A stretch of 64,000 bases of DNA from Lacinutrix sp. C3R15 (GTDB lineage: Bacteria; Bacteroidota; Bacteroidia; Flavobacteriales; Flavobacteriaceae): assembly GCF_018860825.1 (NCBI RefSeq), contig NZ_JAHKPZ010000012.1, positions 186,001 to 250,000 of the forward strand, read 5' to 3'. The translations under genes were made by a program, and so were the position numbers. Position 1 is the stretch's first letter. Each line of letters begins with the position of its first letter. The notes beneath the pieces are model-generated. The model saw only the letters and a program-made list of their open reading frames with translations, was not told where the DNA came from and did no database searches. This document shows positions 54,983-64,000 of the stretch, one piece after another.

Positions 54983-56161
54983 ATGAAACCACCTAAGTTT
55001 ATTCTTCCTATAATTGTAATTTCACAGTTTTGCTGTACTTCGCTGTGGTTTGCTGGAAATAGCGTAATAAACGATTTAATTTTAAATTTTAATCTTAACG
55101 CAAATACTTTAGGTCATTTAACATCTGCTGTACAGTTTGGTTTTATTATAGGTACACTTCTTTTTGCTATTTTAACTATAGCAGATCGCTTTTCACCTTC
55201 AAAAGTATTTTTTATTAGCGCTATACTTGGTGCTCTTTTTAATTTAGGCATAATACACAGTGCTAACAACTTAAGCAGCCTGCTTACGCTTCGTTTTTTT
55301 ACGGGTTTTTTTCTTGCAGGAATCTATCCTGTTGGTATGAAAATAGCTGCAGATTATTATAATCAAGGACTTGGTAAATCTCTGGGTTTTTTAGTTGGTG
55401 CATTGGTTTTAGGTACTGCTTTTCCGCATTTATTAAAAGATATGTCGCACACTTTTTTATGGAAATCTGTAATCCTTGCCACTTCATCGCTCGCACTTTT
55501 AGGAGGTCTTTTAATGTTCTTTTTTGTTCCTAATGGTCCTTACCGAAAACCAATTCTAAAAACAGATTTCTCCGTTTTTTTAGGTGTATTTAAAAATAGT
55601 GAATTCCGTGCTGTGGCTTTTGGTTATTTTGGTCACATGTGGGAATTGTATGCCTTTTGGACCTTTGTACCTATGCTACTTATAAAATATAGTGAAACAC
55701 ACTCTCAAACACTATTAAATATACCTATGTTATCTTTCTTTATTATAGGTATTGGTGGCTTAGCATGTGTGTTTTCTGGTTATATTGCACAAAATAAAGG
55801 CACAAAAAAGATCGCTTTTATAGCGCTACTCTTATCTTGTATATGCTGTTTAATTTCTCCAGTATTATTTACAATTGCCAATGCTAATGTATTTATAGCG
55901 TTTCTTATTTTTTGGGGAATTGTGGTTATTGCAGATTCTCCGCTACTATCTACACTTGTTGCACAAAATGCAGCTCCAGAAATAAAAGGTACTGCACTAA
56001 CAATAGTTAATTGTATAGGGTTTGCAATAACCATAATTAGTATTCAAATACTTACAAAAATGTTGACTTTAACAACATCTAATAGTATTTTTGCCATTTT
56101 AGCTTTAGGTCCTGTTTTTGGTTTAATAATGTTGAAAAAGAAAAAGATATTTAATTTATAA
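54983..56161 (+). CDS. Major facilitator superfamily transporter
   Basis: A 392-residue inner-membrane transporter with about twelve hydrophobic helices. The loop between helices 2 and 3 (TIADRFSPSKVFF) is the MFS motif A region in reduced form. FTGFFLAGIYPVGMKIAADYY in helix 4 and GKSLGFLVGALVLGTAFPHLL in helix 5 are typical of the CynX/NarK-like MFS branch. The substrate is unknown. It is followed 32 bp later by an RNA methyltransferase gene, a neighbour without obvious functional link. Confidence 0.88.
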   Translation: MKPPKFILPIIVISQFCCTSLWFAGNSVINDLILNFNLNANTLGHLTSAVQFGFIIGTLLFAILTIADRFSPSKVFFISAILGALFNLGIIHSANNLSSLLTLRFFTGFFLAGIYPVGMKIAADYYNQGLGKSLGFLVGALVLGTAFPHLLKDMSHTFLWKSVILATSSLALLGGLLMFFFVPNGPYRKPILKTDFSVFLGVFKNSEFRAVAFGYFGHMWELYAFWTFVPMLLIKYSETHSQTLLNIPMLSFFIIGIGGLACVFSGYIAQNKGTKKIAFIALLLSCICCLISPVLFTIANANVFIAFLIFWGIVVIADSPLLSTLVAQNAAPEIKGTALTIVNCIGFAITIISIQILTKMLTLTTSNSIFAILALGPVFGLIMLKKKKIFNL

Positions 56162-56193
56162 TATATTCGCTTAAATTCTATTTAAAAAACCCA

Positions 56194-56694
56194 ATGCAAC
56201 TCACACACTACAACACCAACTTTAGCAAACGTAATTTTCCTATACATATTATTTGCGAAAACGTTACCAATGCACCTAATATTGGAAGTTTGTTTAGAAC
56301 TGCAGATGCTTTTGGAGTAGAAAAAATGGTGTTTTGTGGTACACATATTCCTTTAGGAAGAAAAATGACTAAAACCTCGCGTGCTACCGAAAAAGTAGTT
56401 CCTTTTGAAGTAAAAGAAAATGCTTCAGAAATTGTTTTACAATACCAAAAACAAGGGTACCAAATAGTAGCGTTAGAAATTACAAGTAACAGCACACCTA
56501 TAGACTGCTATACGTTAATTAAAGAAAAACCAATTGCTCTTATAATAGGTGATGAGAATTTTGGTGTTTCTCAAGATATTTTAACTCTATGTGATGCTGT
56601 AATTCATATAGAAATGTTTGGCCAAAACAGCAGTATGAATGTGGTGCAGGCAACTACAATTGCGCTATATGAAATGACCAAGCAGTTGCGCTAA
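56194..56694 (+). CDS. TrmH/SpoU family RNA methyltransferase
   Basis: A 166-residue SPOUT-class methyltransferase, likely 2'-O-ribose methylation of tRNA or rRNA. Motif 1 is VTNAPNIGSLFRTADAFGVE with the catalytic Arg, motif 2 PIALIIGDENFGVSQDIL, and motif 3 HIEMFGQNSSMNVVQATTIALYE. There is no N-terminal L30e-like substrate-binding domain, so it is the short form of the family. The exact nucleotide target cannot be told from sequence. Confidence 0.9.
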   Translation: MQLTHYNTNFSKRNFPIHIICENVTNAPNIGSLFRTADAFGVEKMVFCGTHIPLGRKMTKTSRATEKVVPFEVKENASEIVLQYQKQGYQIVALEITSNSTPIDCYTLIKEKPIALIIGDENFGVSQDILTLCDAVIHIEMFGQNSSMNVVQATTIALYEMTKQLR

Positions 56695-56776
56695 TTTTCT
56701 AACAAACAAAGTATAAACTACAATAAAATTATACGAATGTAATTCCTGCTTTAGTAAGAATTTATATATTTACCAT

Positions 56777-57865
56777 ATGACTTCAAACCAAATATCAAAC
56801 GGTATTTTAAAGGCAATAACTATTATACTAGGTGTCTTTTTAATATTATTTTTTTTATATAAAATACAATCTGTAATTGTTTACATAGCAATTGCTTCGG
56901 TAATTTCTTTAATTGGCAGACCTATCATATTATTTTTAAGAGATAGATTAAAGTTTAAAAACACCTTTGCTGTTATAGTAACCATGCTACTTTTAATTGG
57001 TGTTATTTTAGGGTTAGTACGTTTATTTATTCCTTTAATAATAGAGCAAGGACATAACTTATCTCTTTTAGATATTAACCAATTACAAAATAATATAGAA
57101 GAGTTATACAAACAAACCATTGCGTATTTTCAAATAAATAATATTGACGTAGAACAATCTTTTAAAGAGTCTAACCTACTCTCTAAAGTAGATTATTCAT
57201 TAATCCCTAATTTTTTAAACTCTTTAATTAGTGGCTTAGGAAGTTTTAGTATTGGGTTATTTTCGGTTTTATTTATTTCGTTTTTCTTTTTAAAAGACAG
57301 TAAGCTTTTTGAAAACGGTATTATGACTTTTATTCCAGATAGAAATGAATCTCGTTGGAAAAATTCTACAGTAAAAATTAAAGATTTACTATCCAGATAT
57401 TTTATTGGTTTAATTTTTCAAATTTTAATCCTCTTTATTATTTACACCATTGGTTTAATGATAATTGGTGTAGAAAACGCCTTTGTAATAGCGTTTATGT
57501 GTGCATTACTAAACTTAATTCCTTATGTTGGCCCATTAATTGGTGGTTTTTTAATGTTAACATTAACCATGACAAGTACTCTAGGCGAAAGTTTTAGAGA
57601 TGTTGTTTTGCCAAAAACATTTTGGGTTTTAGTAGTCTTTTTAATTGGCCAACTTATTGATAATTTTGGTAGTCAACCCATTATATTCTCTAAAAGTGTA
57701 AAATCGCATCCATTAGAAATATTCTTAATTATATTAATAGCTGGAATATTATTTGGCATTATTGGTCTTATTATTGCTGTTCCTGCTTACACTGTAATTA
57801 AAGTGATATTAAAAGAGTTTTTATCTGAAAATAAAATAGTAAAAAAGCTTACTAAAGATTTATAG
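56777..57865 (+). CDS. AI-2E family transporter
   Basis: A 362-residue polytopic membrane protein of the AI-2E (YhhQ/PerM-like) family. Helices at about 12-32 and 34-53 start the protein, a soluble charged part spans about 95-150, and five or six helices follow. The family pattern is clear in LSRYFIGLIFQ, MCALLNLIPYVGPLIGGFLM, QLIDNFGSQPIIFSKSV and HPLEIFLIILIAGILFGIIG. Members export diverse small compounds or Na+; the name from autoinducer-2 applies to few. The methyltransferase gene follows three bases downstream. Confidence 0.9.
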   Translation: MTSNQISNGILKAITIILGVFLILFFLYKIQSVIVYIAIASVISLIGRPIILFLRDRLKFKNTFAVIVTMLLLIGVILGLVRLFIPLIIEQGHNLSLLDINQLQNNIEELYKQTIAYFQINNIDVEQSFKESNLLSKVDYSLIPNFLNSLISGLGSFSIGLFSVLFISFFFLKDSKLFENGIMTFIPDRNESRWKNSTVKIKDLLSRYFIGLIFQILILFIIYTIGLMIIGVENAFVIAFMCALLNLIPYVGPLIGGFLMLTLTMTSTLGESFRDVVLPKTFWVLVVFLIGQLIDNFGSQPIIFSKSVKSHPLEIFLIILIAGILFGIIGLIIAVPAYTVIKVILKEFLSENKIVKKLTKDL

Positions 57866-57868
57866 TTT

Positions 57869-59050
57869 TTGAATATAAATATTTTACATACTAAAATTCA
57901 AGAGTTTATAAATAGTAATTTAGATGCTAACATTGCTTCTTTATTATTAAAAGGAATTGCTTTTTCTACGGTTGAAGCTAAAGAAGTTATTGAGCAGTTA
58001 GAAGCTAAAAAACGCTGTAAAACAAAGCTTCATACATGGTTTACTACAGAAGCAATATACTACCCAAACAAACTAAACATCGAGCAAACATCTTCTGAAA
58101 CTACTGCTAAATACAAAGCTAGCTTAATACAAGGTAACAGTATTATAGATATTACAGGAGGATTTGGTGTAGATGACTACTATTTTTCAAAACACTTTAA
58201 ACAAGTCACACATTGCGAAATTAATAAACAGCTGTCACAAATAGTTACTCACAACTACAAACAACTAAAAGCGAATAACATAACAACCATTGCGCAAGAT
58301 GGTTTAGAATATTTAAAAAATTCTGATTCTGCTTTTGACTGGATTTATATTGATCCTTCTAGAAGACATGACAGTAAAGGCAAGGTTTTCTTTTTAAAAG
58401 ATTGTTTACCTAATGTACCAGCACACTTAGAATTATTGTTTAATAAAACCAATAACATTTTAATAAAAACGTCTCCATTATTAGATATAAGCATTGGTTT
58501 AAGCGAATTACAATACGTAAAATCAATACACATAGTAGCTGTTAATAACGAAGTAAAAGAACTACTATGGACCTTAAAAAAAGGATACAGCAAACCTGTA
58601 ACTATAGAAACCTGTAATCTTAAAAAAAATACAACCGAAACGTTTGCTTTTCAATTAAACGAAGAAAGTAGTTCTATAAGTAATTATAGCACACCTCTTA
58701 CCTATTTATACGAGCCCAATGCTGCTATAATGAAATCTGGTGCTTTTCATACCATAGCTAACAAATTACAAGTTTTAAAACTGCACCAACACTCCCATTT
58801 ATACACAAAAGATACTTTTATAGATTTTCCTGGTAGGGTTTTTAAAATTGAAAAAATAGTGCCTTACAATAAAAAAATATTAAAAAAAGAAGGCTACACA
58901 AAAGCAAATATTGCAACACGTAATTTTCCGGAAAGTGTGGAGCAAATAAGAAAAAAGCACAAAATTAAAGATGGTGGAGATATATATTTATTTTTTACCA
59001 CAGATTTAGAAAACAATAAAATAGTGGTACAAACAAAAAAGGTTGCATAA
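57869..59050 (+). CDS. THUMP-like domain SAM-dependent methyltransferase
   Basis: A 393-residue protein with a TTG start at 57869, chosen because MNINILHTKIQEFINSNLD looks like the normal family start and no ATG lies near. The N-terminal helical part contains KKRCKTKLHTWFTTEAIYYPNKLNIEQTSSE. The class I methyltransferase motif is IIDITGGFGVDDYYFSKHF near residue 90, with catalytic-type motif WIYIDPSRRHDSKGK near 155. The C-terminal part is a ferredoxin/THUMP-like domain (FPGRVFKIEKIVPYNKK; ATRNFPESVEQIRKKHKI). The substrate is probably RNA. It is coupled to the AI-2E gene upstream. Confidence 0.82.
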   Translation: MNINILHTKIQEFINSNLDANIASLLLKGIAFSTVEAKEVIEQLEAKKRCKTKLHTWFTTEAIYYPNKLNIEQTSSETTAKYKASLIQGNSIIDITGGFGVDDYYFSKHFKQVTHCEINKQLSQIVTHNYKQLKANNITTIAQDGLEYLKNSDSAFDWIYIDPSRRHDSKGKVFFLKDCLPNVPAHLELLFNKTNNILIKTSPLLDISIGLSELQYVKSIHIVAVNNEVKELLWTLKKGYSKPVTIETCNLKKNTTETFAFQLNEESSSISNYSTPLTYLYEPNAAIMKSGAFHTIANKLQVLKLHQHSHLYTKDTFIDFPGRVFKIEKIVPYNKKILKKEGYTKANIATRNFPESVEQIRKKHKIKDGGDIYLFFTTDLENNKIVVQTKKVA

Positions 59051-59067
59051 AACATGCAACCTTTTTT
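59035..59067. terminator. Bidirectional terminator overlapping a stop codon
   Basis: A 14-bp stem AAAAAAGGTTGCAT / ATGCAACCTTTTTT with an AAAAC loop. The methyltransferase TAA is inside it, and the convergent acyltransferase gene ends 23 bases further on. Confidence 0.92.
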
Positions 59068-59090
59068 AATATATATACTGTACGTATTTA

Positions 59091-60350
59091 TTATTCACCC
59101 ATTGCTTTCATTAAAGCAGCAGACATACGTTTGTAAGTTCCGTTAGTTAAACGTTCTCTAATGGCATCAAAAGCATCTAGTGTTTCTGTAACATCTTCTA
59201 AAGTATGTGTTGCAGTAGGAATCATACGTAATAATATTAATCCTTTTGGTATTACAGGATACACTACTATAGAACAGAAAATACCATAATTTTCTCTTAA
59301 ATCTTTAACTAAAGCCATTGCTTCAGGTATGCTTCCGTTTAAATAAACAGGAGTTACACAACTTTGCGTTGTACCTATATCAAAACCACGTTCTTTTAAT
59401 CCTGATTGTAATGCATTAACAATTTTCCAAAGATTTTGTTTTAGTTCTGGCATGGTACGTAGCATATCTAAACGCTTTAAAGCACCAACTACTAATTGCA
59501 TTTGTAAAGATTTAGCAAACATTTGAGAACGTAAATTATATTTTAAATAATCTATAATCTCTTGATCTGCAGCAATAAAAGCTCCTGTACTTGCCATAGA
59601 TTTTGCAAAAGTTGCAAAATAAACATCTATATCATCTTGTACACCTTGCTCTTCTCCTGTTCCTGCACCTGTTTTACCAAGTGTACCAAAACCATGAGCA
59701 TCATCTACAAACAAACGGAAATTAAATTTCTTTTTAAGTGCAACTATTTCTTTAAGTCTACCTTGTTCACCACGCATACCAAAAACTCCTTCAGAAATAA
59801 CAAGAATTCCTCCTCCTGTTTGCTCAGCCATTTTGGTAGCTCTCTCTAAGTTTTTTTCTAAACTTTCAATATTGTTGTGTTTGTAAGTAAAACGTTTTCC
59901 CATGTGTAAACGTACACCATCAATAATACATGCATGCGCATCTACATCATAAACAATAATATCATCTTTAGCTACTAAAGCATCTATGGTTGAAACCATA
60001 CCTTGGTAACCAAAATTTAATAAATAAGCAGCTTCTTTATTAACAAATGCTGCTAACTCATTTTGCAATTGCTCGTGTAAATCTGTATGACCAGACATCA
60101 TTCGCGCTCCCATTGGGTAAGCAGAACCATAATCTGCTGCTGCTTGCGCATCTACCTTACGTACTTCTGGGTTATTTGCTAAACCTAGATAATCATTAAT
60201 GCTCCAAGTAACTACTTCTTTTCCTTGAAACTTCATTCTGTTAGAAATCACTCCTTCTAGTTTAGGAAAAACAAAGTAACCTTCTGCTTGCTCAGCCCAT
60301 TTCCCTAACGGACCTTTATCTTTGTAAATTTTTTCAAATAAATCTTTCAT
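59091..60350 (-). CDS. Alpha-oxoamine synthase family enzyme, probable cysteate fatty acyltransferase
   Basis: A 419-residue PLP enzyme of the alpha-oxoamine synthase family, which joins an amino acid and an acyl-CoA with loss of CO2. PLP is held by Lys250 in TFAKSMASTGAF; the ring-binding Asp and His are in FVDDAHGFGTLG and DVDAHACIIDG. The start GKWAEQAEGYFVFPKLEG and the SINDYLGLANNP motif differ from KBL and typical serine palmitoyltransferase. The gene is next to a cysteine synthase-like gene, which in flavobacteria fits cysteate synthase plus cysteate fatty acyltransferase of capnine (sulfonolipid) synthesis. A serine palmitoyltransferase is the main alternative. Confidence 0.78.
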   Translation of the reverse strand: MKDLFEKIYKDKGPLGKWAEQAEGYFVFPKLEGVISNRMKFQGKEVVTWSINDYLGLANNPEVRKVDAQAAADYGSAYPMGARMMSGHTDLHEQLQNELAAFVNKEAAYLLNFGYQGMVSTIDALVAKDDIIVYDVDAHACIIDGVRLHMGKRFTYKHNNIESLEKNLERATKMAEQTGGGILVISEGVFGMRGEQGRLKEIVALKKKFNFRLFVDDAHGFGTLGKTGAGTGEEQGVQDDIDVYFATFAKSMASTGAFIAADQEIIDYLKYNLRSQMFAKSLQMQLVVGALKRLDMLRTMPELKQNLWKIVNALQSGLKERGFDIGTTQSCVTPVYLNGSIPEAMALVKDLRENYGIFCSIVVYPVIPKGLILLRMIPTATHTLEDVTETLDAFDAIRERLTNGTYKRMSAALMKAMGE

Positions 60351-60441
60351 CTGCTATCAATCTTAGTTTAGTTACACAAAACTAATTATTTCTACGAACT
60401 AAACACAATATTTTTATATACTATTATTAACTACAAAAGAC

Positions 60442-60467
60442 AGAAAGTTTCTTTTCGGAAACTTTCT
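60442..60467 (-). terminator. Hairpin between the two lipid genes
   Basis: A 10-bp stem AGAAAGTTTC / GAAACTTTCT around a 6-base loop; on the minus strand only CTTTTG follows as a T-run. It may be a weak terminator or attenuating hairpin between the cysteine synthase-like gene and the acyltransferase gene. Confidence 0.45.
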
Positions 60468-60488
60468 ATCTTAATTGTGTGCATTTTA

Positions 60489-61529
60489 TTATTTTATGTA
60501 CTGAATACTTTCAGCTTCTACTTCGTTTATACTATCAAAAAAGCCTTGGTCTGTCATCCATTTATCACTATATATTTTGCTCATATATCGTGAACCATGA
60601 TCTGGAAAGATAATAACCACTTTTGAATTTTTATCAAATTCTCCTGCTTCTTCTAATTGTTTAACGGCTTGCATTGCTGCTCCAGAAGTATATCCTACAA
60701 ATAAACCTTCGGTTTTTGCAACGTGTCTTGCTGAGTGTGCACTTTCTTCATCTGTAACTTTAACAAAAGTATCAATTGCATCAAAATCTGTTGCAGTAGG
60801 TATTAAGTTTTTACCTAAACCTTCTATTCGGTAAGGATAAATTTCTTTTTCATCAAACTCTCTAGTTTCATGATATTTTTTAATTACAGATCCAAAAGCA
60901 TCTACTCCTATTACTTTTACATTAGGGTTTTGCTCTTTTAAGTATCTAGCAGTACCAGAAATTGTTCCTCCTGTACCACTACAAGCTACTAAATGTGTAA
61001 TTTTTCCTTCGGTTTGTTCCCATATTTCTGGACCAGTAGAATTATAATGTGCGTCTATATTTAACTGGTTAAAATATTGGTTAATGTATACAGAACCTTT
61101 TATTTCGTTATGTAAACGTTTTGCTACTTCATAATAAGACCTAGGATCATCTGCTCTTACATGCGCAGGACAAACATATACCTTTGCTCCCATTGTTTTT
61201 AGCATGCTAATTTTATCTGCTGATGATTTTGAGCTTACTGCTAAAATACAATCGTAGCCTTTAATGATACTAACCATTGCAATACTAAATCCTGTATTAC
61301 CAGAAGTGGTTTCTATAATGGTATCTCCAGGTTTTAAAATCCCCTGCCTTTCCGCTTGTTCTATTATATATAATGCTACTCTGTCTTTAGATGAGTGTCC
61401 TGGATTAAAAGCTTCTACTTTTGCGTAAAATTCACCTTTAAAAGGAGCTGTAATAGTATTTAGTTTAATTAAAGGTGTATTACCTACTAAATCTAAAACG
61501 TTATCAAATACTTGATTTTTTTGTGCCAT
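60489..61529 (-). CDS. PLP-dependent cysteine synthase family enzyme, probable cysteate synthase
   Basis: A 346-residue type II PLP enzyme. PLP is bound by Lys48 in [11 protein letters not shown]; the phosphate of the substrate side contacts TTSGNTG at 74-80, and the PLP phosphate loop is [12 protein letters not shown]. The protein is longer than CysK and has an insertion [17 protein letters not shown], as in cystathionine synthase-like branches. Immediately downstream in the same direction is the alpha-oxoamine synthase family gene, which suggests that this enzyme makes L-cysteate for capnine synthesis. Ordinary cysteine or cystathionine synthesis remains possible. Confidence 0.78.
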   Translation of the reverse strand: MAQKNQVFDNVLDLVGNTPLIKLNTITAPFKGEFYAKVEAFNPGHSSKDRVALYIIEQAERQGILKPGDTIIETTSGNTGFSIAMVSIIKGYDCILAVSSKSSADKISMLKTMGAKVYVCPAHVRADDPRSYYEVAKRLHNEIKGSVYINQYFNQLNIDAHYNSTGPEIWEQTEGKITHLVACSGTGGTISGTARYLKEQNPNVKVIGVDAFGSVIKKYHETREFDEKEIYPYRIEGLGKNLIPTATDFDAIDTFVKVTDEESAHSARHVAKTEGLFVGYTSGAAMQAVKQLEEAGEFDKNSKVVIIFPDHGSRYMSKIYSDKWMTDQGFFDSINEVEAESIQYIK

Positions 61530-61592
61530 AAATACGTTTTATTCTGTTACAAGAAGTAACATAAACTGAGCAAAAATACGTAAAAATTTTTA

Positions 61593-63653
61593 TTATTCAT
61601 GAATTCCTTCTAAATCTAATAAAAATGCGTATTCTAAAGCCACTTCTTTTAAGGTTTCAAATCTTCCAGAAGCACCTCCATGACCCGACTCCATGTCTAT
61701 ATGTAACAGTAGTTTATTATTGTCTTTCTTAAGTTCTCTTAGCTTTGCAACCCATTTAGCTGGTTCCCAATATTGCACTTGAGAATCGTGTAAACCTGTT
61801 GTAATTAACATATTAGGGTATTTTTGCTTTACAACATTATCATAAGGCGAATAGGAAAGCATATATTCGTAAAAATCTTTTTCATTAGGGTTTCCCCATT
61901 CATCATATTCTCCGGTTGTTAAAGGAATGGTATCATCTAACATTGTAGTAACAACGTCTACAAATGGAACTGCTGCTAATATGCCATTATATAATTCTGG
62001 GTTTAAATTAGCAATTACACCCATTAACAAGCCTCCTGCAGATCCTCCATTAGCATATAAATGTTTGCTTGAAGTATAATTTTCTTCAATTAAAAATTTA
62101 GAACAGTCTATAAAATCATAAAACGTATTTTTCTTTTGTTTTAGTTTTCCTGTTTCATACCAATCTCTTCCTAAATATTCTCCTCCTCGTATATGTGCTA
62201 TTGCAAAAATAAATCCTCTATCTAATAAACTTAATCTAATGGTTGAAAAATAAGGATCAATCGTTGAACCGTAAGAACCATAGGCGTATTGCAGTAACGG
62301 ATTTTCACCATTTAACTGTATTCCTTTTTTATATACTAACGAAATAGGAATTTTAACACCATCTCTAGCTGTAGCCCAAATACGTTTTGAGGTGTAGTTT
62401 TCTTCATTAAAAGTGCCTCCTAAAACTTCTTGTACTTTTTTTATTTCTTTCGTTTTAGTTTTAAAATTATAATCTATTACAGAGCTTGGTGTAGTAAGTG
62501 AATTATAGCTATATCTTAAAACGTCACTATCAAAATCTGGGTTATTTCCTGTATTTGCTGTGTATGTTTCATTGTCAAATGGTAAAAAATAATCTTCTTC
62601 CCCATTCCAACTTATTATTCTAATTTTATTTAGTCCGTTTTCCCTTTCGCTAACCACTAAATAGTCTTTAAATATCTCAATATCTTCTAATAAAACATCT
62701 TTTCTGTGTGGTATAACATCTTGCCAATATTCTTTTTCGGTTTGCGTTTCAGAAGTTTTTTGAAGCTTAAAGTTTACCGCTTTATCTTTATTAGAAATAA
62801 TGAAAAAACTATCTTTATAATGTGCTATGGCGTAATCTAGCTCTCTTTCTCTTTTTTGAAAGACTTTAAAATTTCCGTCTGGATTATCTGCATTTAATAT
62901 TTGATACTCTGATGTTAAAGTACTTGAAGAACCTATAACCAGATATTTTTTAGATTTTGTTTTATATACAAAGGTGTTGAATGTTTCATCTTTTTCATGA
63001 AAAACTTCAATATCTTCTTCTACTTTTGTGTGTAATTTATGTTTAAAAACTTTGTAAGAACGCAGTGTTACTTCGTCTTTTCTTGTGTAAAACAGGGTTT
63101 TATTATCATTTGCCCAAGTAATACCACCTGTAGTATTTTTTATTTCTTCGGTATAGATCTGGCCAGTAACTAAATTTTTAATCTTTATATTGTATTGTCT
63201 TCTACTTACTGTATCTGTAGAAAAAGCAGCCATAGTATTATCTGGACTTATGGCAATTCCTCCTATTTTAAAGTAATTAAATTCTTTTGCCATTTGGTTA
63301 CAGTCAAACAACAATTCTTCAGGAGCATCTAATGTTTCCTTTTTACGTGTATAAATTGGGTAATCTTTTCCTTTTTCAAATTTAGTTATATACCAATAAC
63401 CATTTAGTTTATATGGCACAGAAGTATCATCTTCTTTAATTCTTGCCTTCATTTCATGAAAAAGAGTTTCTTGAAAAGGTTCTGTATGAGCTAAAACTTC
63501 TTTGGTGTACTTGTTTTCTGCGTTTAAATAATCTAAAACATCTTGGTCTTCTCTATTTTTAAGCCAAAAATAATTATCTATTCTTAGGTCTTTATGTGCT
63601 AAAAGCTTTTCGGGAATTTGTTTAGCTTTTGGAGGATTTATTATCTTTTTCAA
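61593..63653 (-). CDS. S9 family serine peptidase (oligopeptidase B-like)
   Basis: A 686-residue prolyl oligopeptidase-family enzyme. The N-terminal about 400 residues form the beta-propeller that limits access to short peptides. The C-terminal alpha/beta hydrolase part holds Ser538 in ANGGSAGGLLMGV, the Asp in GLHDSQVQYWEP and the His in ESGHGGASGRF. YAYGSYGSTIDPYFS and FAIAHIRGGEYLGRDWYETGK are hallmark segments. No clear signal peptide is seen. It is related to protease II, which cleaves after basic residues. It is divergent from ybaB. Confidence 0.93.
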   Translation of the reverse strand: MKKIINPPKAKQIPEKLLAHKDLRIDNYFWLKNREDQDVLDYLNAENKYTKEVLAHTEPFQETLFHEMKARIKEDDTSVPYKLNGYWYITKFEKGKDYPIYTRKKETLDAPEELLFDCNQMAKEFNYFKIGGIAISPDNTMAAFSTDTVSRRQYNIKIKNLVTGQIYTEEIKNTTGGITWANDNKTLFYTRKDEVTLRSYKVFKHKLHTKVEEDIEVFHEKDETFNTFVYKTKSKKYLVIGSSSTLTSEYQILNADNPDGNFKVFQKRERELDYAIAHYKDSFFIISNKDKAVNFKLQKTSETQTEKEYWQDVIPHRKDVLLEDIEIFKDYLVVSERENGLNKIRIISWNGEEDYFLPFDNETYTANTGNNPDFDSDVLRYSYNSLTTPSSVIDYNFKTKTKEIKKVQEVLGGTFNEENYTSKRIWATARDGVKIPISLVYKKGIQLNGENPLLQYAYGSYGSTIDPYFSTIRLSLLDRGFIFAIAHIRGGEYLGRDWYETGKLKQKKNTFYDFIDCSKFLIEENYTSSKHLYANGGSAGGLLMGVIANLNPELYNGILAAVPFVDVVTTMLDDTIPLTTGEYDEWGNPNEKDFYEYMLSYSPYDNVVKQKYPNMLITTGLHDSQVQYWEPAKWVAKLRELKKDNNKLLLHIDMESGHGGASGRFETLKEVALEYAFLLDLEGIHE

Positions 63654-63792
63654 AGGAAATTATAAATTCTAAAATTATTTTTCAAAAGTATAAAATTTAA
63701 ATAGTTTTGCAGGAAACATTTATTTTAAAAAAAATAAATGTTTTAGATTTCCGGTTTATCGGAATAAAGACAATAATACTATATATTAATTT

Positions 63793-63807
63793 TGACAAAA
63801 ATTGTCA
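63793..63807. promoter_or_regulatory. TGACA-N5-TGTCA palindrome before ybaB
   Basis: TGACAAAAATTGTCA is a perfect 6-bp inverted repeat with a 3-base centre in the divergent S9 peptidase / ybaB gap, 32 bases before the ybaB ATG. It has the look of an operator for a dimeric regulator. Confidence 0.4.
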
Positions 63808-63839
63808 GGATTTAATTTACAATTTTAAATAATAAAATT

Positions 63840-64000
63840 ATGTTTGGAGACCTTATGGGAATGATGGGTAAGATTAAAGAAACCCAAAAAAAAGTAGAAG
63901 AAACTAAAAAGCGGCTAGATACTGTTTTAGTAGATGAGCAAAGTCATGATAGTAAGTTAAAAGTTACTTTAACTGCTAATAGAGAAATTAAATCTATTAC
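63840..64000 (+). CDS. YbaB/EbfC family nucleoid-associated protein (start only)
   Basis: The first 53 residues of a gene cut by the window edge. [20 protein letters not shown] followed by [11 protein letters not shown] and [15 protein letters not shown] matches the N-terminal helix and first strands of YbaB/EbfC, a dimeric DNA-binding protein of about 105 residues that coats the nucleoid. The downstream partner (often recR) is outside the window. Confidence 0.85.
   Translation, partial: MFGDLMGMMGKIKETQKKVEETKKRLDTVLVDEQSHDSKLKVTLTANREIKSI

Overview
The window comes from a Bacteroidota genome, almost certainly a marine-type member of Flavobacteriaceae. The DNA is AT-rich. Several genes are preceded by the Bacteroidota promoter -7 element TAnnTTTG, twice with a well-spaced upstream TTG. 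The gene set is typical of the family: TonB-dependent receptors with a carboxypeptidase-like N-terminal domain, lipoproteins with an acidic Cys-Ser-Ser-Asp start, BatA, DUF5916, DUF3667, DUF4159, DUF6146/DUF6787, TIGR02757, and a cysteine synthase-like/acyltransferase pair that fits sulfonolipid (capnine) synthesis. I see no rRNA or tRNA gene, CRISPR array, transposase, integrase or prophage.

Layout. 1-774 is the tail of a TonB-dependent receptor. 843-5324 is a serine block: ferredoxin, acyl-CoA reductase, serC, serA-like dehydrogenase and a DUF937 protein. 5406-6367 holds a DUF6146/DUF6787 pair. 6368-9727 is a probable metal-uptake locus: small His/Cys-rich protein, TonB receptor, surface lipoprotein. 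9812-17878 holds folE, a DUF5916 outer-membrane protein, a LolD-type ATPase, a large membrane protein and small lipoproteins. 18019-26755 holds an M61 peptidase, a glycosyltransferase, and an overlapping run of BatA, a dihydroorotase-like pseudoenzyme, a Tic20/DUF4870-like protein and an esterase, then a metallo-beta-lactamase-fold hydrolase. 26853-34504 is largely housekeeping: bcp, nth, an ECF sigma factor with a 48-residue downstream gene, uvrA and DUF3667. 34673-36347 holds two accessory genes: a YD-like repeat protein behind a sigma-54-type promoter, and an EAD11-like membrane protein. 36601-39504 holds guaC, a DEAD-box helicase and two small proteins. 39763-44852 is a leftward glycolysis block (pfkA, gap, a sugar kinase-like ATPase, mgsA, an FAD oxidoreductase). 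tamB and tsaD diverge at 49.4 kb. 50681-53093 holds a PpiC isomerase, a mini-protein, rsmE and DUF4159.

53093-54830 is an accessory islet. Three genes of unknown role sit in two modules bounded by inverted GTTGTG/CACAA-type repeats, which looks like an integron-cassette arrangement. The rest returns to core genes: MFS transporter, TrmH-family methyltransferase, AI-2E family permease, THUMP-like methyltransferase, the probable capnine pair, an S9 peptidase and the start of a ybaB gene.

Most transcription units end in strong hairpins with T-runs, many of them symmetrical between convergent genes. The best candidates for new biology are the cassette-like islet, the EAD11-membrane protein, the sigma-54-driven repeat protein, the catalytically dead dihydroorotase, an endonuclease III without its iron-sulfur cysteines, and the unlisted 48-residue gene after the sigma factor.
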